Below are positions 1 to 5,714 of a DNA stretch of 5,868 nt, piece by piece. The position numbers were made by a program, and so were the translations under genes. This DNA comes from DASPKA01 sp035628335 (lineage in GTDB: Bacteria > Patescibacteriota > Doudnabacteria > UBA920), in contig DASPKA010000065.1 of NCBI GenBank assembly GCA_035628335.1, positions 1 to 5,868 of the forward strand, given 5' to 3'. Positions within the stretch are counted from its first letter, which is position 1; each line of letters starts with the position of its first letter. The notes under the pieces were generated by a model. The model had not been told where the DNA came from. It did no database searches and saw nothing but the letters and a program-made list of their open reading frames with translations.

Positions 1-321
1 TTTGCTATAACACACTGAAACCCGCAGCTGGTCCCAGCTTCTACCAGGTGAAAATACGGCATAAGAAGAAATGTATGGTATGTACCCTTCAAGTGCAAGC
101 CCGGCTGCAATGCCCATCATATTCTGCTCTGCAACTCCACACTCAAAAAAACGTTGAGGGAATTTTTTTGCAAACTCAAGTACACGGGTAGACTCAGCCA
201 GATCGCCAGTCAACACTACAATACGCTCATTTTTTTCAGCCAACTCGAGCAAAGCCTCACCGTATCCATTTCTTGTGGGGATACGATCTTCTTCAGTTGT
301 GAATAATTTTGTGTTTAACAT
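1..321 (-). CDS. Transketolase C-terminal subunit (partial, 3' end beyond window)
   Basis: This is the pyrimidine-binding and C-terminal half of a split transketolase (EC 2.2.1.1). It works with the N-terminal subunit encoded just upstream to move two-carbon units between sugar phosphates, using thiamine diphosphate. The frame opens at an ATG at 321 and stays open for 107 codons to the window edge. Residues 39-44 read GDLAES. Residues 58-69 contain FFECGVAEQNMM, which matches the family E-x-G-[IV]-A-E-Q-N block, so Glu65 is the expected cofactor-activating glutamate. SYAVFSPGRSWDQLR (86-100) matches the following family block. The family's split C-subunits are usually around 300 residues, so roughly two thirds is missing. 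It starts 40 nt after the N-subunit stop, with no obvious Shine-Dalgarno. A 1-deoxyxylulose-5-phosphate synthase fragment is a less likely alternative given the neighbour. Confidence 0.93.
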   Translation of the reverse strand, partial: MLNTKLFTTEEDRIPTRNGYGEALLELAEKNERIVVLTGDLAESTRVLEFAKKFPQRFFECGVAEQNMMGIAAGLALEGYIPYISSYAVFSPGRSWDQLRVSVCYSK

Positions 322-361
322 TTCTGTATTTCTTAGCGTTTTTTTGAACTATATTCAATTT

Positions 362-1204
362 CTATTCGTGCTCACTGGCTATCTTCCCGCCCAGTGTCCG
401 CAATTCCTTTAATGCTAATACTGCCTGTTCTTTATTTGGGGGAATTCCATGCCACTCAAACTTTTGTTCCATAAAATCTACACCTTTACCGGGAATAGTG
501 TGGGCGATAATAACAGTCGGTTTTTCAAAAATAGCCTTTGCTTCTTGGCACGCATCTATTATCATTTGGTGGTTATGTCCGTCTACTTCAAGCACATGCC
601 ACCCAAACGCTTCATACTTTGCTCTAAGGCTTTCTAACGGCATTACATCTTCGGTATACCCGTCAATTTGTATGTTATTTCTATCTATAATACCCGTCAA
701 ATTATGAAGCCTGTTCTTACCTGCAAACATTACTGCTTCCCATGTCTGCCCTTCCTGCTGCTCTCCATCAGACATCATCAAAAACACGCGAACATGTGAC
801 TTTTTTAAACGAAGTCCAAGCGCAATCCCAACAGCCTGACTAGTACCCTGTGCAAGCGGTCCAGAAGAATTTTCCAAGCCTGGCAAGTCTTGTCGACTCG
901 GATGACCTTGCAGCCTGGTTCCGAACTTTCTCAATGTTTGTAATTCAGAGACCGGAAAGAACCCGGCACGTGCTAACGTAGCGTACAACACAGGTGCAAT
1001 ATGCCCGCACGACAAAACTAACCTGTCCCGCCCTTCCCAGGTTGGGTCTTCAGGCTTATAGTTCAGTACCTTAAAGTACAGCGTAGCGAATACATCTGCC
1101 ATACCTAATGGACCAGCACTATGACCACTTCCTGCTTCGACAAGCATTTGTATAATGTCAGTTCTGATTTCTGTTGATATAAGTTGTAAGTTTTTGTTTA
1201 ACAC
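362..1204 (-). CDS. Transketolase N-terminal subunit
   Basis: This is the thiamine diphosphate-binding half of a two-subunit transketolase, a cytosolic enzyme of the non-oxidative pentose phosphate pathway. The 280 residues match the length of split N-subunits. Visible family blocks are GSGHSAGPLGMAD (25-37, with His28 in the usual SGHPG position), LSCGHIAPVLY (64-74, His68), HPS (101-103), SSGPLAQG (113-120), and the diphosphate/metal motif SDGEQQEG (145-152) followed by IIDRNNIQIDG (172-182). That motif is normally GDG, so its first glycine is Ser here. HTIPGKGVDF (235-244) also fits. The start is GTG at 1204, 2 bp after the rpe stop, so translation is probably coupled; no Shine-Dalgarno is visible. 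The frame ends in TAG and the C-subunit begins 40 nt further on, so the split is a real gene boundary as written. Confidence 0.95.
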   Translation of the reverse strand: MLNKNLQLISTEIRTDIIQMLVEAGSGHSAGPLGMADVFATLYFKVLNYKPEDPTWEGRDRLVLSCGHIAPVLYATLARAGFFPVSELQTLRKFGTRLQGHPSRQDLPGLENSSGPLAQGTSQAVGIALGLRLKKSHVRVFLMMSDGEQQEGQTWEAVMFAGKNRLHNLTGIIDRNNIQIDGYTEDVMPLESLRAKYEAFGWHVLEVDGHNHQMIIDACQEAKAIFEKPTVIIAHTIPGKGVDFMEQKFEWHGIPPNKEQAVLALKELRTLGGKIASEHE

Positions 1205-1206
1205 GG

Positions 1207-1845
1207 TTAGATTAATTGTTTTAACTCATCATATGCAACGCGGATATTTGGCTGCTTAACCAAGCTGCTACCGCAGTTAAGTACATCCGCCCCGCACTGC
1301 TTTAATTTTCCAATTGTGAGTTTATTCACACTCCCATCAATCTCAATTTGCATACTCGGATAGAGTTCTTTAGCCAGCCGTACTCGCTCATAAGTTTGTT
1401 CTATAAAAGGGTTACCTTGTCTTCCAGGGTGAATAGCCATGATTACCGCAAATGAAATGCCTTCTAAATAATTTCCGAGCACGGTGACCGGGGTCTCTGG
1501 GTTAATTGCCATTCCAACCTTTAAACCTGCTGCTGCGATGCCTCGTAAAACCTGATGAATATCTTCTGAAGGATACGCTTCATAGTGTATGATGACTGAA
1601 TCAAACCCAGGTAGCTTATAATCAAGAAAGTTATCTGGTTGCTTAACCATAAGATGCGCTTCCCATGAATACGCGGGTGACAATTGTGTTAGGTCATCGA
1701 TCGTCATAGTTGTATTATCAACAAAAACCCCATCACAAAAATCAACGTGGATGCGATCAATCTCGGGGATAGTTGAAACCTTCCGAAATATCGTCTCAAA
1801 ATCTTCAACGGTTTTTTCTAAAATTGATGGAATAATGATAGCCAT
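1207..1845 (-). CDS. rpe: Ribulose-phosphate 3-epimerase
   Basis: This enzyme interconverts D-ribulose 5-phosphate and D-xylulose 5-phosphate, supplying the xylulose 5-phosphate that transketolase uses. It is a single TIM-barrel domain. Counting from the chosen ATG, the family motifs are IPSIL (5-9), IHVDFCDG (32-39; metal and catalytic His33, Asp35), AHLMV (63-67, His64), HYEA (87-90, His87), NPETP (115-119), MAIHPGRQGNPF (136-147; usually M-x-x-N-P-G-F-x-G-Q, so Asn is replaced by His) and IDGSVN (169-174, Asp170). All four acid/base or metal ligands are present. I chose the ATG at 1845 (212 residues) because the family begins directly with the I-x-P-S-I-L strand. An in-frame TTG at 1860 would add five residues. 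Neither start has a good Shine-Dalgarno, and a long hairpin lies 11 nt upstream of the ATG. Confidence 0.93.
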   Translation of the reverse strand: MAIIIPSILEKTVEDFETIFRKVSTIPEIDRIHVDFCDGVFVDNTTMTIDDLTQLSPAYSWEAHLMVKQPDNFLDYKLPGFDSVIIHYEAYPSEDIHQVLRGIAAAGLKVGMAINPETPVTVLGNYLEGISFAVIMAIHPGRQGNPFIEQTYERVRLAKELYPSMQIEIDGSVNKLTIGKLKQCGADVLNCGSSLVKQPNIRVAYDELKQLI

Positions 1846-1856
1846 GAGACAAATAT

Positions 1857-1936
1857 CCAATTCCTAATTTCTAATGAAAAATTTCAATGTCAAAAAATTA
1901 AGACATTTAAGCAAGTCATTAGAAATTAGAAATTGG
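1857..1936 (-). repeat. Long intergenic hairpin between rpiB and rpe
   Basis: Positions 1857-1877 and 1916-1936 are inverted copies of a 21-bp sequence (CCAATTCCTAATTTCTAATGA and its complement) with one mismatch. In the minus-strand transcript that mismatch becomes a G-U wobble, so all 21 positions can pair. The 38-nt loop holds a smaller inverted pair, AATGTC (1886-1891) and GACATT (1902-1907). The arms themselves repeat an AATTTCT-like heptamer. The element fills most of the 109-bp gap between rpiB and rpe. It has no clean U-run after it, so it looks more like a transcript-stabilising or translation-masking hairpin, or a dispersed palindromic repeat, than an intrinsic terminator. Confidence 0.8.
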
Positions 1937-1954
1937 TCATTGGGCATTTTTCAC

Positions 1955-2407
1955 TTACTTAAAGTTCTCTGTTTCTATTTCTCGTATCTTCTCTACTCTT
2001 CTCACATGTCTCCCTTCCCTAGGCCAAGGAGTCTCTAGCCAAACTTTAACAATCCGAATACCTTCATCATCAGTAATATAATCGGAAGGCAAAGCCAGTA
2101 TATTTACCATGTCATCACTCTTGCTTGCTACTGATTCTTTCTCATTCCAAACTAACGCAGACCGTACTCCCTTAAACTTATTTGCTGTAATATTTACCCC
2201 CTGTCCACTTCTGCAAATTAATATACCAAAGTCACTTGGGTCCCCGGATACTTTCTCAGCAACCAACCGTGCATAGTCTGGGTAGTCATCTGCCGGGTCA
2301 AAAGCAAAAGGGCCCACGTCAACATATTCATGGCCAGACTCCTTCAAAAACTGCTTTATTTTTTCCTTTAAGCCAAACCCACCGTGGTCACTACCGATGT
2401 ATATCAT
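1955..2407 (-). CDS. rpiB: Ribose-5-phosphate isomerase B (RpiB/LacAB family)
   Basis: This cytosolic enzyme interconverts ribose 5-phosphate and ribulose 5-phosphate, linking nucleotide precursors to the pentose phosphate genes around it. Its 150 residues are typical of the family. Family landmarks are IGSDHGGFGLK (4-14), DYPDYA (41-46), GILICRSGQGVNITANKFKGVRSAL (61-85), with Cys65 at the catalytic base position, and GRHVRRVEKI (132-141), which holds the phosphate-binding His/Arg cluster. The usual ring-opening His in the H-N-D-A-N-V-L-A-L block is not seen: the region reads SDDMVNILAL (97-106). The usual C-G-T-G-x-G loop is C-R-S-G-Q-G. A different sugar-phosphate substrate within the LacA/LacB/RpiB family is therefore possible, though the neighbours favour ribose 5-phosphate. 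The start overlaps the tpiA stop by 4 nt (ATGA), implying coupled translation. Confidence 0.9.
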   Translation of the reverse strand: MIYIGSDHGGFGLKEKIKQFLKESGHEYVDVGPFAFDPADDYPDYARLVAEKVSGDPSDFGILICRSGQGVNITANKFKGVRSALVWNEKESVASKSDDMVNILALPSDYITDDEGIRIVKVWLETPWPREGRHVRRVEKIREIETENFK

Positions 2408-3108
2408 AGCTTTATTCCAATTATTTTATTAAACTCCCTAGGCACTATACTTGCGCCACCAACCAACAGGCCATCGATCTTGGGGTGCTCAAGAAAACTT
2501 TGGGAATTGTCTTTTGTTGTACTGCCGCCATAAATTACGGCTTTCACTCTATACAACCGCTTAATCTCATTTGCCACAAAGGCAGCGTGCTCTGGCGTTG
2601 CCACATGCTTAGTGGCATGTGGGTTCCCACTGGAAATAGCCCAGACTGGTTCGTACGCTACTATAATCTTCTTCATTTCAGCTACTGGGGCTACGCTAGC
2701 AAGTTGAAGCTTAACTATCTCTAACACTTTTTCATCTGAATCACCGAACTGTGTACCAAAGCCAACACAGACTACCGGTGTAATTTTAGCGCTGAGCAAA
2801 GCCGCGGTCTTAAGCGCAATCATGTCGTTTGTTTCTTGCAGGGTTCGCAGTTCGCTATGGCCTACCAAAGCATACTTTACTTTCAGTGACTTCAGCTGAA
2901 ACGGTGAGACCTGGCCGGTAAATGGGCCTTCTTTTTCCCAAAAAGAGTCTTGCGCTCCAAGGTTCGGGTACTTTACAATCGAAAGAAAAGGAAACGGTGG
3001 AAACACCGCTACCTCATACTTTTTACTTTTCTTTATTTTCTGTCCGAGCTCCCGAGCGAGCGCAGCAGTCTTTGGGTGCAACTTCCAATTTCCAAAAATG
3101 TATTTCAT
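2404..3108 (-). CDS. tpiA: Triosephosphate isomerase
   Basis: This enzyme interconverts glyceraldehyde 3-phosphate and dihydroxyacetone phosphate in the cytosol. The product has 234 residues, shorter than the roughly 250 of typical bacterial TIMs. All catalytic elements are visible: FGNWKLH (5-11) with Asn7 and Lys9, ALVGHSELR (80-88) with the electrophilic His84, AYEPVWAISSG (151-161) with catalytic base Glu153 and the start of flexible loop 6, YGGST (193-197), and DGLLVGGAS (212-220) for phosphate binding. The family GHSERR is GHSELR here, and AIGTG of loop 6 is AISSG. It lies 14 bp after ruvX and overlaps rpiB by 4 nt, so it sits mid-operon. No Shine-Dalgarno is visible before the ATG at 3108. 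Function is clear from the motifs. Confidence 0.95.
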   Translation of the reverse strand: MKYIFGNWKLHPKTAALARELGQKIKKSKKYEVAVFPPFPFLSIVKYPNLGAQDSFWEKEGPFTGQVSPFQLKSLKVKYALVGHSELRTLQETNDMIALKTAALLSAKITPVVCVGFGTQFGDSDEKVLEIVKLQLASVAPVAEMKKIIVAYEPVWAISSGNPHATKHVATPEHAAFVANEIKRLYRVKAVIYGGSTTKDNSQSFLEHPKIDGLLVGGASIVPREFNKIIGIKL

Positions 3109-3122
3109 GAGCGGCTACTTAA

Positions 3123-3512
3123 TTATGTTTGTGTATTACTATTATTATCTAAATAGTTTTGAAGAATTATTTGTGCTGATAAACTGTCTTTGTTTTTAGA
3201 GCCTCCTGGGAGTTTTTTTAACATGGCGGTAGACATTCTTTCGTCAAAAAAAATTACACTGAGATCTGTGGTTTCTTCCAGCTTCTTACCAAACTCCCTA
3301 ACTTTCTTTGTCTGTTCTGAGTCCGTTCCTTTCATGGTTAGGGGTAAGCCCACTACAATTTCGTCTACTCCCATGTTCACAGCTAAGACAGCTATCCGCG
3401 ATACAGCATTATTTGCTGGCACAATTTCAAGTTCGCGGGCTAACATCTCGGACTCATCGCTCACCGCCACCCCCACTCGTTTTTCTCCTACATCTAGCCC
3501 TAATATTCTCAT
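3123..3512 (-). CDS. ruvX: RuvX/YqgF family RNase H-fold nuclease
   Basis: This is a small RNase H-fold protein. Family members are known as pre-16S rRNA processing nucleases and as putative Holliday junction resolvases. The 129 residues begin with MRILGLDVGEKRVGVAVSD (1-19), the family signature carrying the first acidic residue, Asp7. EIVVGLPL (51-58), FFDERMST (88-95) and DSLSAQIILQNYL (109-121) supply the remaining conserved acidic positions (Glu51, Asp90/Glu91, Asp109). I chose the ATG at 3512 over an upstream in-frame start at 3536 because the signature begins there and GGAGGAGG lies 9 nt upstream. The start is separated from the htrA stop by one base (TAA-T-ATG), so the two are co-transcribed and probably coupled. 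Its place between a protease and sugar-phosphate enzymes suggests an operon of convenience. Confidence 0.92.
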   Translation of the reverse strand: MRILGLDVGEKRVGVAVSDESEMLARELEIVPANNAVSRIAVLAVNMGVDEIVVGLPLTMKGTDSEQTKKVREFGKKLEETTDLSVIFFDERMSTAMLKKLPGGSKNKDSLSAQIILQNYLDNNSNTQT

Positions 3513-3513
3513 A

Positions 3514-4698
3514 TTACTTTGCCTCCTCCAGAACAACTTTTACTACTTTTTCCTCACCTCTATGGTAGATCTTTATGTTAACTGAATCTCCTACTTGTTT
3601 GTCTCTCAGCAAATTACCAAGTGAGTTTTCTTCATCAATTCTCTTTCCATCAACTTCTAGTAAAATGTCATTCTCGCTAACACCAGCTTTATCTGCTGGA
3701 CTTCCAGGAACTACCGCTAAGTCAGTTACTTCGGTTCCTCGAACTACCAGTGCACCATAATCTTTGGGCAGACTTTGGGCTTTAGCGAGTTCGGGAGTGA
3801 CAGAAACATACCGCACTCCCAGAAATGGCCTGGTGATTTTGCCATTTTTCTGGTAGGTCCCAAGAGCTTTACTTGCATCACTGGCGGGGATTGCAAAACC
3901 CACAGACTCGCCTTGCCGGTCTACGGCTGTGTTTATGCCTACTACTGCACCAGTTACGTCAAGAAGAGGTCCACCGCTATTGCCAGGGTTTATAGCAGCG
4001 TCGGTTTGTATTACACCAGAGAGTTCTTCTGAACCACTTCCGCCTCCTGCTACAATCCGCCTTCCAATGCCGGAAATTATCCCGCTTGTTACAGTGTTAG
4101 GATATTGCCCAAGCGAGTTACCTATTGCCACCACTCGTTGGCCAATCTGTAAACCCGAAGTGTCCGCAAGCTTCAAAAACGGCGCGTCTTTGATATCTAC
4201 TTTTACAATTGCCAAGTCATTGCGCGGATCCAAGGCAAGTACTTTGGCTTCATACTGTTTCTTATCTTGAGTTATAACTGTGTATTTAGCGCTGTTATCA
4301 CTCACCACGTGCTTGTTTGTTAATATAATGCCATCTGCAGAAACAAAGAAACCTGACCCTGAGCCAGTCCTCTGAAAATCAGGAACCCCTGACTCACCAT
4401 CAAAGCCAAAAAATGGAGAAAAGAAATCGTTGTTGCTCATGTACTTGCTCACATCTTGCGTGACTATAATTGACACCACAGCTGGACCAGCTTTTTTTAC
4501 TACATCTATGATAGCAGAGTCTTCCTGTAAGGTTATAGCCTGGCTTGCGGTTAGACTTAGGCCGCCTGGTTGCTTTACTGCTTTAAGGGCACCAAAATAC
4601 CCACCTAACGAACCAAAAATAAACGCCAAAACCACCACTAAAGCAGTGAGCCGTGAACCCAGTTTTTCCTTTATTTCTATGTGTTTTTCTTCATTCAT
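3514..4698 (-). CDS. Membrane-anchored HtrA/DegP-type serine protease with one PDZ domain
   Basis: This is an S1C-family quality-control protease that degrades or refolds damaged proteins outside the cytoplasmic membrane. The chosen start (ATG at 4698) gives 394 residues. A short charged cytosolic tail is followed by one hydrophobic segment (about 17-39), acting as signal anchor, and then a linker. In the trypsin-like domain the triad is His130 (TNKHVV), Asp161 (RNDLAIVKV) and Ser241 (NPGNSGGPL). SGSGFFV (113-119) and IQTDAAINPGNSGG (230-243) are family blocks. One C-terminal PDZ domain spans about 292-390, including the FLGVRYV carboxylate-binding loop, GSPADKAGV and DILLEVDGK. The frame extends open to 4827, but that extension crosses a promoter and a terminator and has no anchor-like sequence. 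A consensus extended -10 lies just upstream. One PDZ and an anchor fit DegS or Gram-positive HtrA layouts; the symbol is left open. Confidence 0.93.
   Translation of the reverse strand: MNEEKHIEIKEKLGSRLTALVVVLAFIFGSLGGYFGALKAVKQPGGLSLTASQAITLQEDSAIIDVVKKAGPAVVSIIVTQDVSKYMSNNDFFSPFFGFDGESGVPDFQRTGSGSGFFVSADGIILTNKHVVSDNSAKYTVITQDKKQYEAKVLALDPRNDLAIVKVDIKDAPFLKLADTSGLQIGQRVVAIGNSLGQYPNTVTSGIISGIGRRIVAGGGSGSEELSGVIQTDAAINPGNSGGPLLDVTGAVVGINTAVDRQGESVGFAIPASDASKALGTYQKNGKITRPFLGVRYVSVTPELAKAQSLPKDYGALVVRGTEVTDLAVVPGSPADKAGVSENDILLEVDGKRIDEENSLGNLLRDKQVGDSVNIKIYHRGEEKVVKVVLEEAK
3522..3529 (-). promoter_or_regulatory. Shine-Dalgarno site for ruvX
   Basis: GGAGGAGG on the minus strand lies 9 nt before the ATG at 3512, inside the last codons of htrA. 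It decides the ruvX start. It is one of only two strong Shine-Dalgarno sites seen in the window. Confidence 0.8.
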
Positions 4699-4719
4699 TT
4701 CGTTTAAAGAGTTATTACT

Positions 4720-4728
4720 ATTATAGCA
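4720..4728 (-). promoter_or_regulatory. Extended -10 promoter for htrA and downstream operon
   Basis: The minus strand reads TG-C-TATAAT (4728 down to 4720), an exact consensus extended -10. Transcription would start near 4713, leaving a leader of about 15 nt before the htrA ATG at 4698. I see no good -35 at 16-18 bp spacing, which extended -10 promoters can do without. It sits downstream of the membrane-protein terminator, as expected for a fresh transcription unit. Confidence 0.7.
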
Positions 4729-4767
4729 TATATTCATACCAAGACCTTGGGCAGATATTTCATTTAT

Positions 4768-4802
4768 AAAAGAGCGAGCGCCTCTCAGCGCTTGCTCTTT
4801 TT
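4768..4802. terminator. Bidirectional-looking intrinsic terminator
   Basis: Two 14-bp arms (4768-4781, AAAAGAGCGAGCGC; 4788-4801, GCGCTTGCTCTTTT) flank a 6-nt loop. There is one imperfect pair, which is a G-U wobble in plus-strand RNA and an A-C mismatch in minus-strand RNA. A and T runs flank both sides, so the hairpin could stop transcription in either direction. On the minus strand it overlaps the end of the membrane-protein gene: the ascending arm encodes its last residues (KKSKR) and its TGA stop lies in the loop. No plus-strand gene ends here, so its main job is probably to end the membrane-protein transcript and insulate htrA. Confidence 0.85.
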
Positions 4803-5255
4803 GAGAATGCGGCTCAAGTCCCACCACAATGTGTACGTAGCCAGAAGGCCCAATGCATTTATACCAAGTATGAACAGATGGGTATTACGCGACATCAGTT
4901 CACGTTTTGGTAGTTCATTTACGAAGTAGAAATACACACAATAGGCCAACATAGCTACATTCATTAGCCATGCTATAACTGCAGGCCGCCAGTGTGTTAT
5001 TAAGTTTCGCACACGTACTTCACGGACGGGTAACCCCAAAGACGCTAGTCTTCTTTTTGCTTCTTGTTCAATCGGGTAGAAGTGCCTTTGATAGACGGAG
5101 TTGTTCACAATTAAGTCTGTCATCACAACAAACAGACAAATAAGCGCATGCATGAATGCATATCCCTGCCTAGGTTCTGAAGTTGCTACCGCCCATGTAA
5201 ACAACGCAACCAAAACCGTTAAAAACGTAATGTAAAGCCTATAAGCAATAGTCAT
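4785..5255 (-). CDS. Four-helix integral membrane protein of unknown function
   Basis: I do not recognise the family. From the chosen ATG the product has 156 residues and four hydrophobic stretches likely to cross the membrane: about 7-24, 33-51, 92-112 and 126-145. Between helices 2 and 3 is a charged loop of about 40 residues (52-91: HFYPIEQEAKRRLASLGLP, then an Arg-rich segment), and the C-terminus is basic (LSRILKKSKR). The positive-inside rule would put this loop and both termini in the cytosol. The frame is open back to an ATG at 5381 (198 residues). I prefer 5255 because AAGGAGG sits 4 nt before it, the first helix follows directly, and the likely promoter leaves 5381 outside the transcript. 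The gene is monocistronic, between a promoter and a terminator, and is the last gene before the repeat region. Confidence 0.75.
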   Translation of the reverse strand: MTIAYRLYITFLTVLVALFTWAVATSEPRQGYAFMHALICLFVVMTDLIVNNSVYQRHFYPIEQEAKRRLASLGLPVREVRVRNLITHWRPAVIAWLMNVAMLAYCVYFYFVNELPKRELMSRNTHLFILGINALGLLATYTLWWDLSRILKKSKR

Positions 5256-5259
5256 ATTT

Positions 5260-5266
5260 CCTCCTT
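5260..5266 (-). promoter_or_regulatory. Shine-Dalgarno deciding the membrane-protein start
   Basis: AAGGAGG on the minus strand lies 4 nt before the ATG at 5255. No comparable site precedes the upstream ATG at 5381, so this site supports the shorter, 156-residue reading of the membrane protein. Confidence 0.75.
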
Positions 5267-5383
5267 CTGGGAATGCTACCATATCTGCCCATAACAAAAA
5301 AGCGTTAGTACAAGCCGTGGTGACTTTTCTAAAGTAAACGATTTCATATTTATTTGCAAAATAATAATAAGCTAACACCATGC

Positions 5384-5392
5384 ATCATACCA
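5384..5392 (-). promoter_or_regulatory. Candidate extended -10 promoter for the membrane protein
   Basis: The minus strand reads TG-G-TATGAT (5392 down to 5384), one base from the consensus extended -10. Transcription would begin near 5377, four bases inside the upstream ATG at 5381, giving a leader of about 120 nt before the Shine-Dalgarno start at 5255. No convincing -35 is present; TTGTGT lies 20 bp upstream. Nothing in the leader (5256-5377) stands out as a riboswitch. Confidence 0.45.
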
Positions 5393-5425
5393 TATTCACG
5401 AAGGTGAGCACACAAGGATTGTGAA

Positions 5426-5625
5426 GAGGAGTATTGAGGGAGTATTGAGGTTCAGTATTGAGCAGTATTGAGTATTGAGCATATTGAGGGTCACACATAT
5501 TGAGAGCATATTGAGCATATTGAGTACATATTGAGCATATTGAGGGTCACATATTGAGCATATTGAGCATATTGAGGGTCACATATTGAGCATATTGAGG
5601 GTCACATATTGAGGAGTATTGAGGG
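5426..5625. repeat. TATTGAG iteron-like array (18 copies)
   Basis: Eighteen exact, same-direction copies of TATTGAG start at 5432, 5443, 5456, 5466, 5473, 5482, 5498, 5509, 5518, 5529, 5538, 5552, 5561, 5570, 5584, 5593, 5607 and 5617. The later part is built from a 9-bp unit CATATTGAG and a 14-bp unit made by adding GGTCA. Five copies are followed by GGTCA, giving the 12-mer TATTGAGGGTCA at 5482, 5538, 5570, 5593 and 5617. The array ends share an exact 15-bp direct repeat, GAGGAGTATTGAGGG (5426-5440 and 5611-5625). The plus strand is strongly G-rich over C (22 G and 4 C in 5401-5460), opposite to the gene block on the left. There is no reading frame of useful length. Same-direction short repeats near a gene start are typical of initiator or regulator binding arrays. 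Confidence 0.9.
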
Positions 5626-5714
5626 TCAAGTCTAGACTTTAGACATTTTCGAAAACGACTTGAGTGACAGTGAAATCTTAATTGCCTGAAATTGTCGAAT
5701 GTCTAGACTTGACC
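5624..5714. repeat. Dyad element with perfect 14-bp arms
   Basis: GGTCAAGTCTAGAC (5624-5637) and GTCTAGACTTGACC (5701-5714) are exact inverted copies. The similarity continues inward imperfectly: after the left arm comes TTTAGACATTTTCGAA, and the complement of the right flank is ATTCGACAATTTCAGG, matching at most positions. Each arm also holds its own palindrome, with AAGTCTAGACTT at 5628-5639 and GTCTAGAC at 5701-5708; TTTTCGAAAA lies at 5646-5655. The 63-bp centre (5638-5700) is AT-rich. It abuts the TATTGAG array on one side and overlaps the tandem repeats on the other. It looks like a binding site for a dimeric protein or a cruciform-forming element. Confidence 0.8.

Noticed and set aside
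1846..1860. TTG start for rpe at 1860
   Set aside because: It adds only five residues before the conserved first strand and falls within the hairpin arm; the ATG at 1845 fits the family start better.
2485..4270. Several plus-strand open frames of 60-130 codons
   Set aside because: They lie opposite well-supported minus-strand genes with full catalytic motifs and show no family features or ribosome sites of their own.
4699..4827. N-terminal extension of htrA to an upstream in-frame start at 4827
   Set aside because: The extension crosses a consensus extended -10 promoter and the hairpin terminator, has no Shine-Dalgarno, and lies outside the typical HtrA anchor layout.
5101..5109. DnaA box TTGTTCACA
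   Set aside because: It has two mismatches to TTATCCACA, is single, and lies inside the membrane-protein coding sequence.
5256..5381. Longer membrane-protein start at 5381
   Set aside because: The frame is open, but 5381 has no Shine-Dalgarno and lies upstream of the transcription start expected from the -10 at 5384-5389. The ATG at 5255 has AAGGAGG before it.
5426..5625. CRISPR array
   Set aside because: The repeat unit is 7-14 bp with hardly any sequence between copies; there are no unique spacers of about 30 bp and no cas genes.
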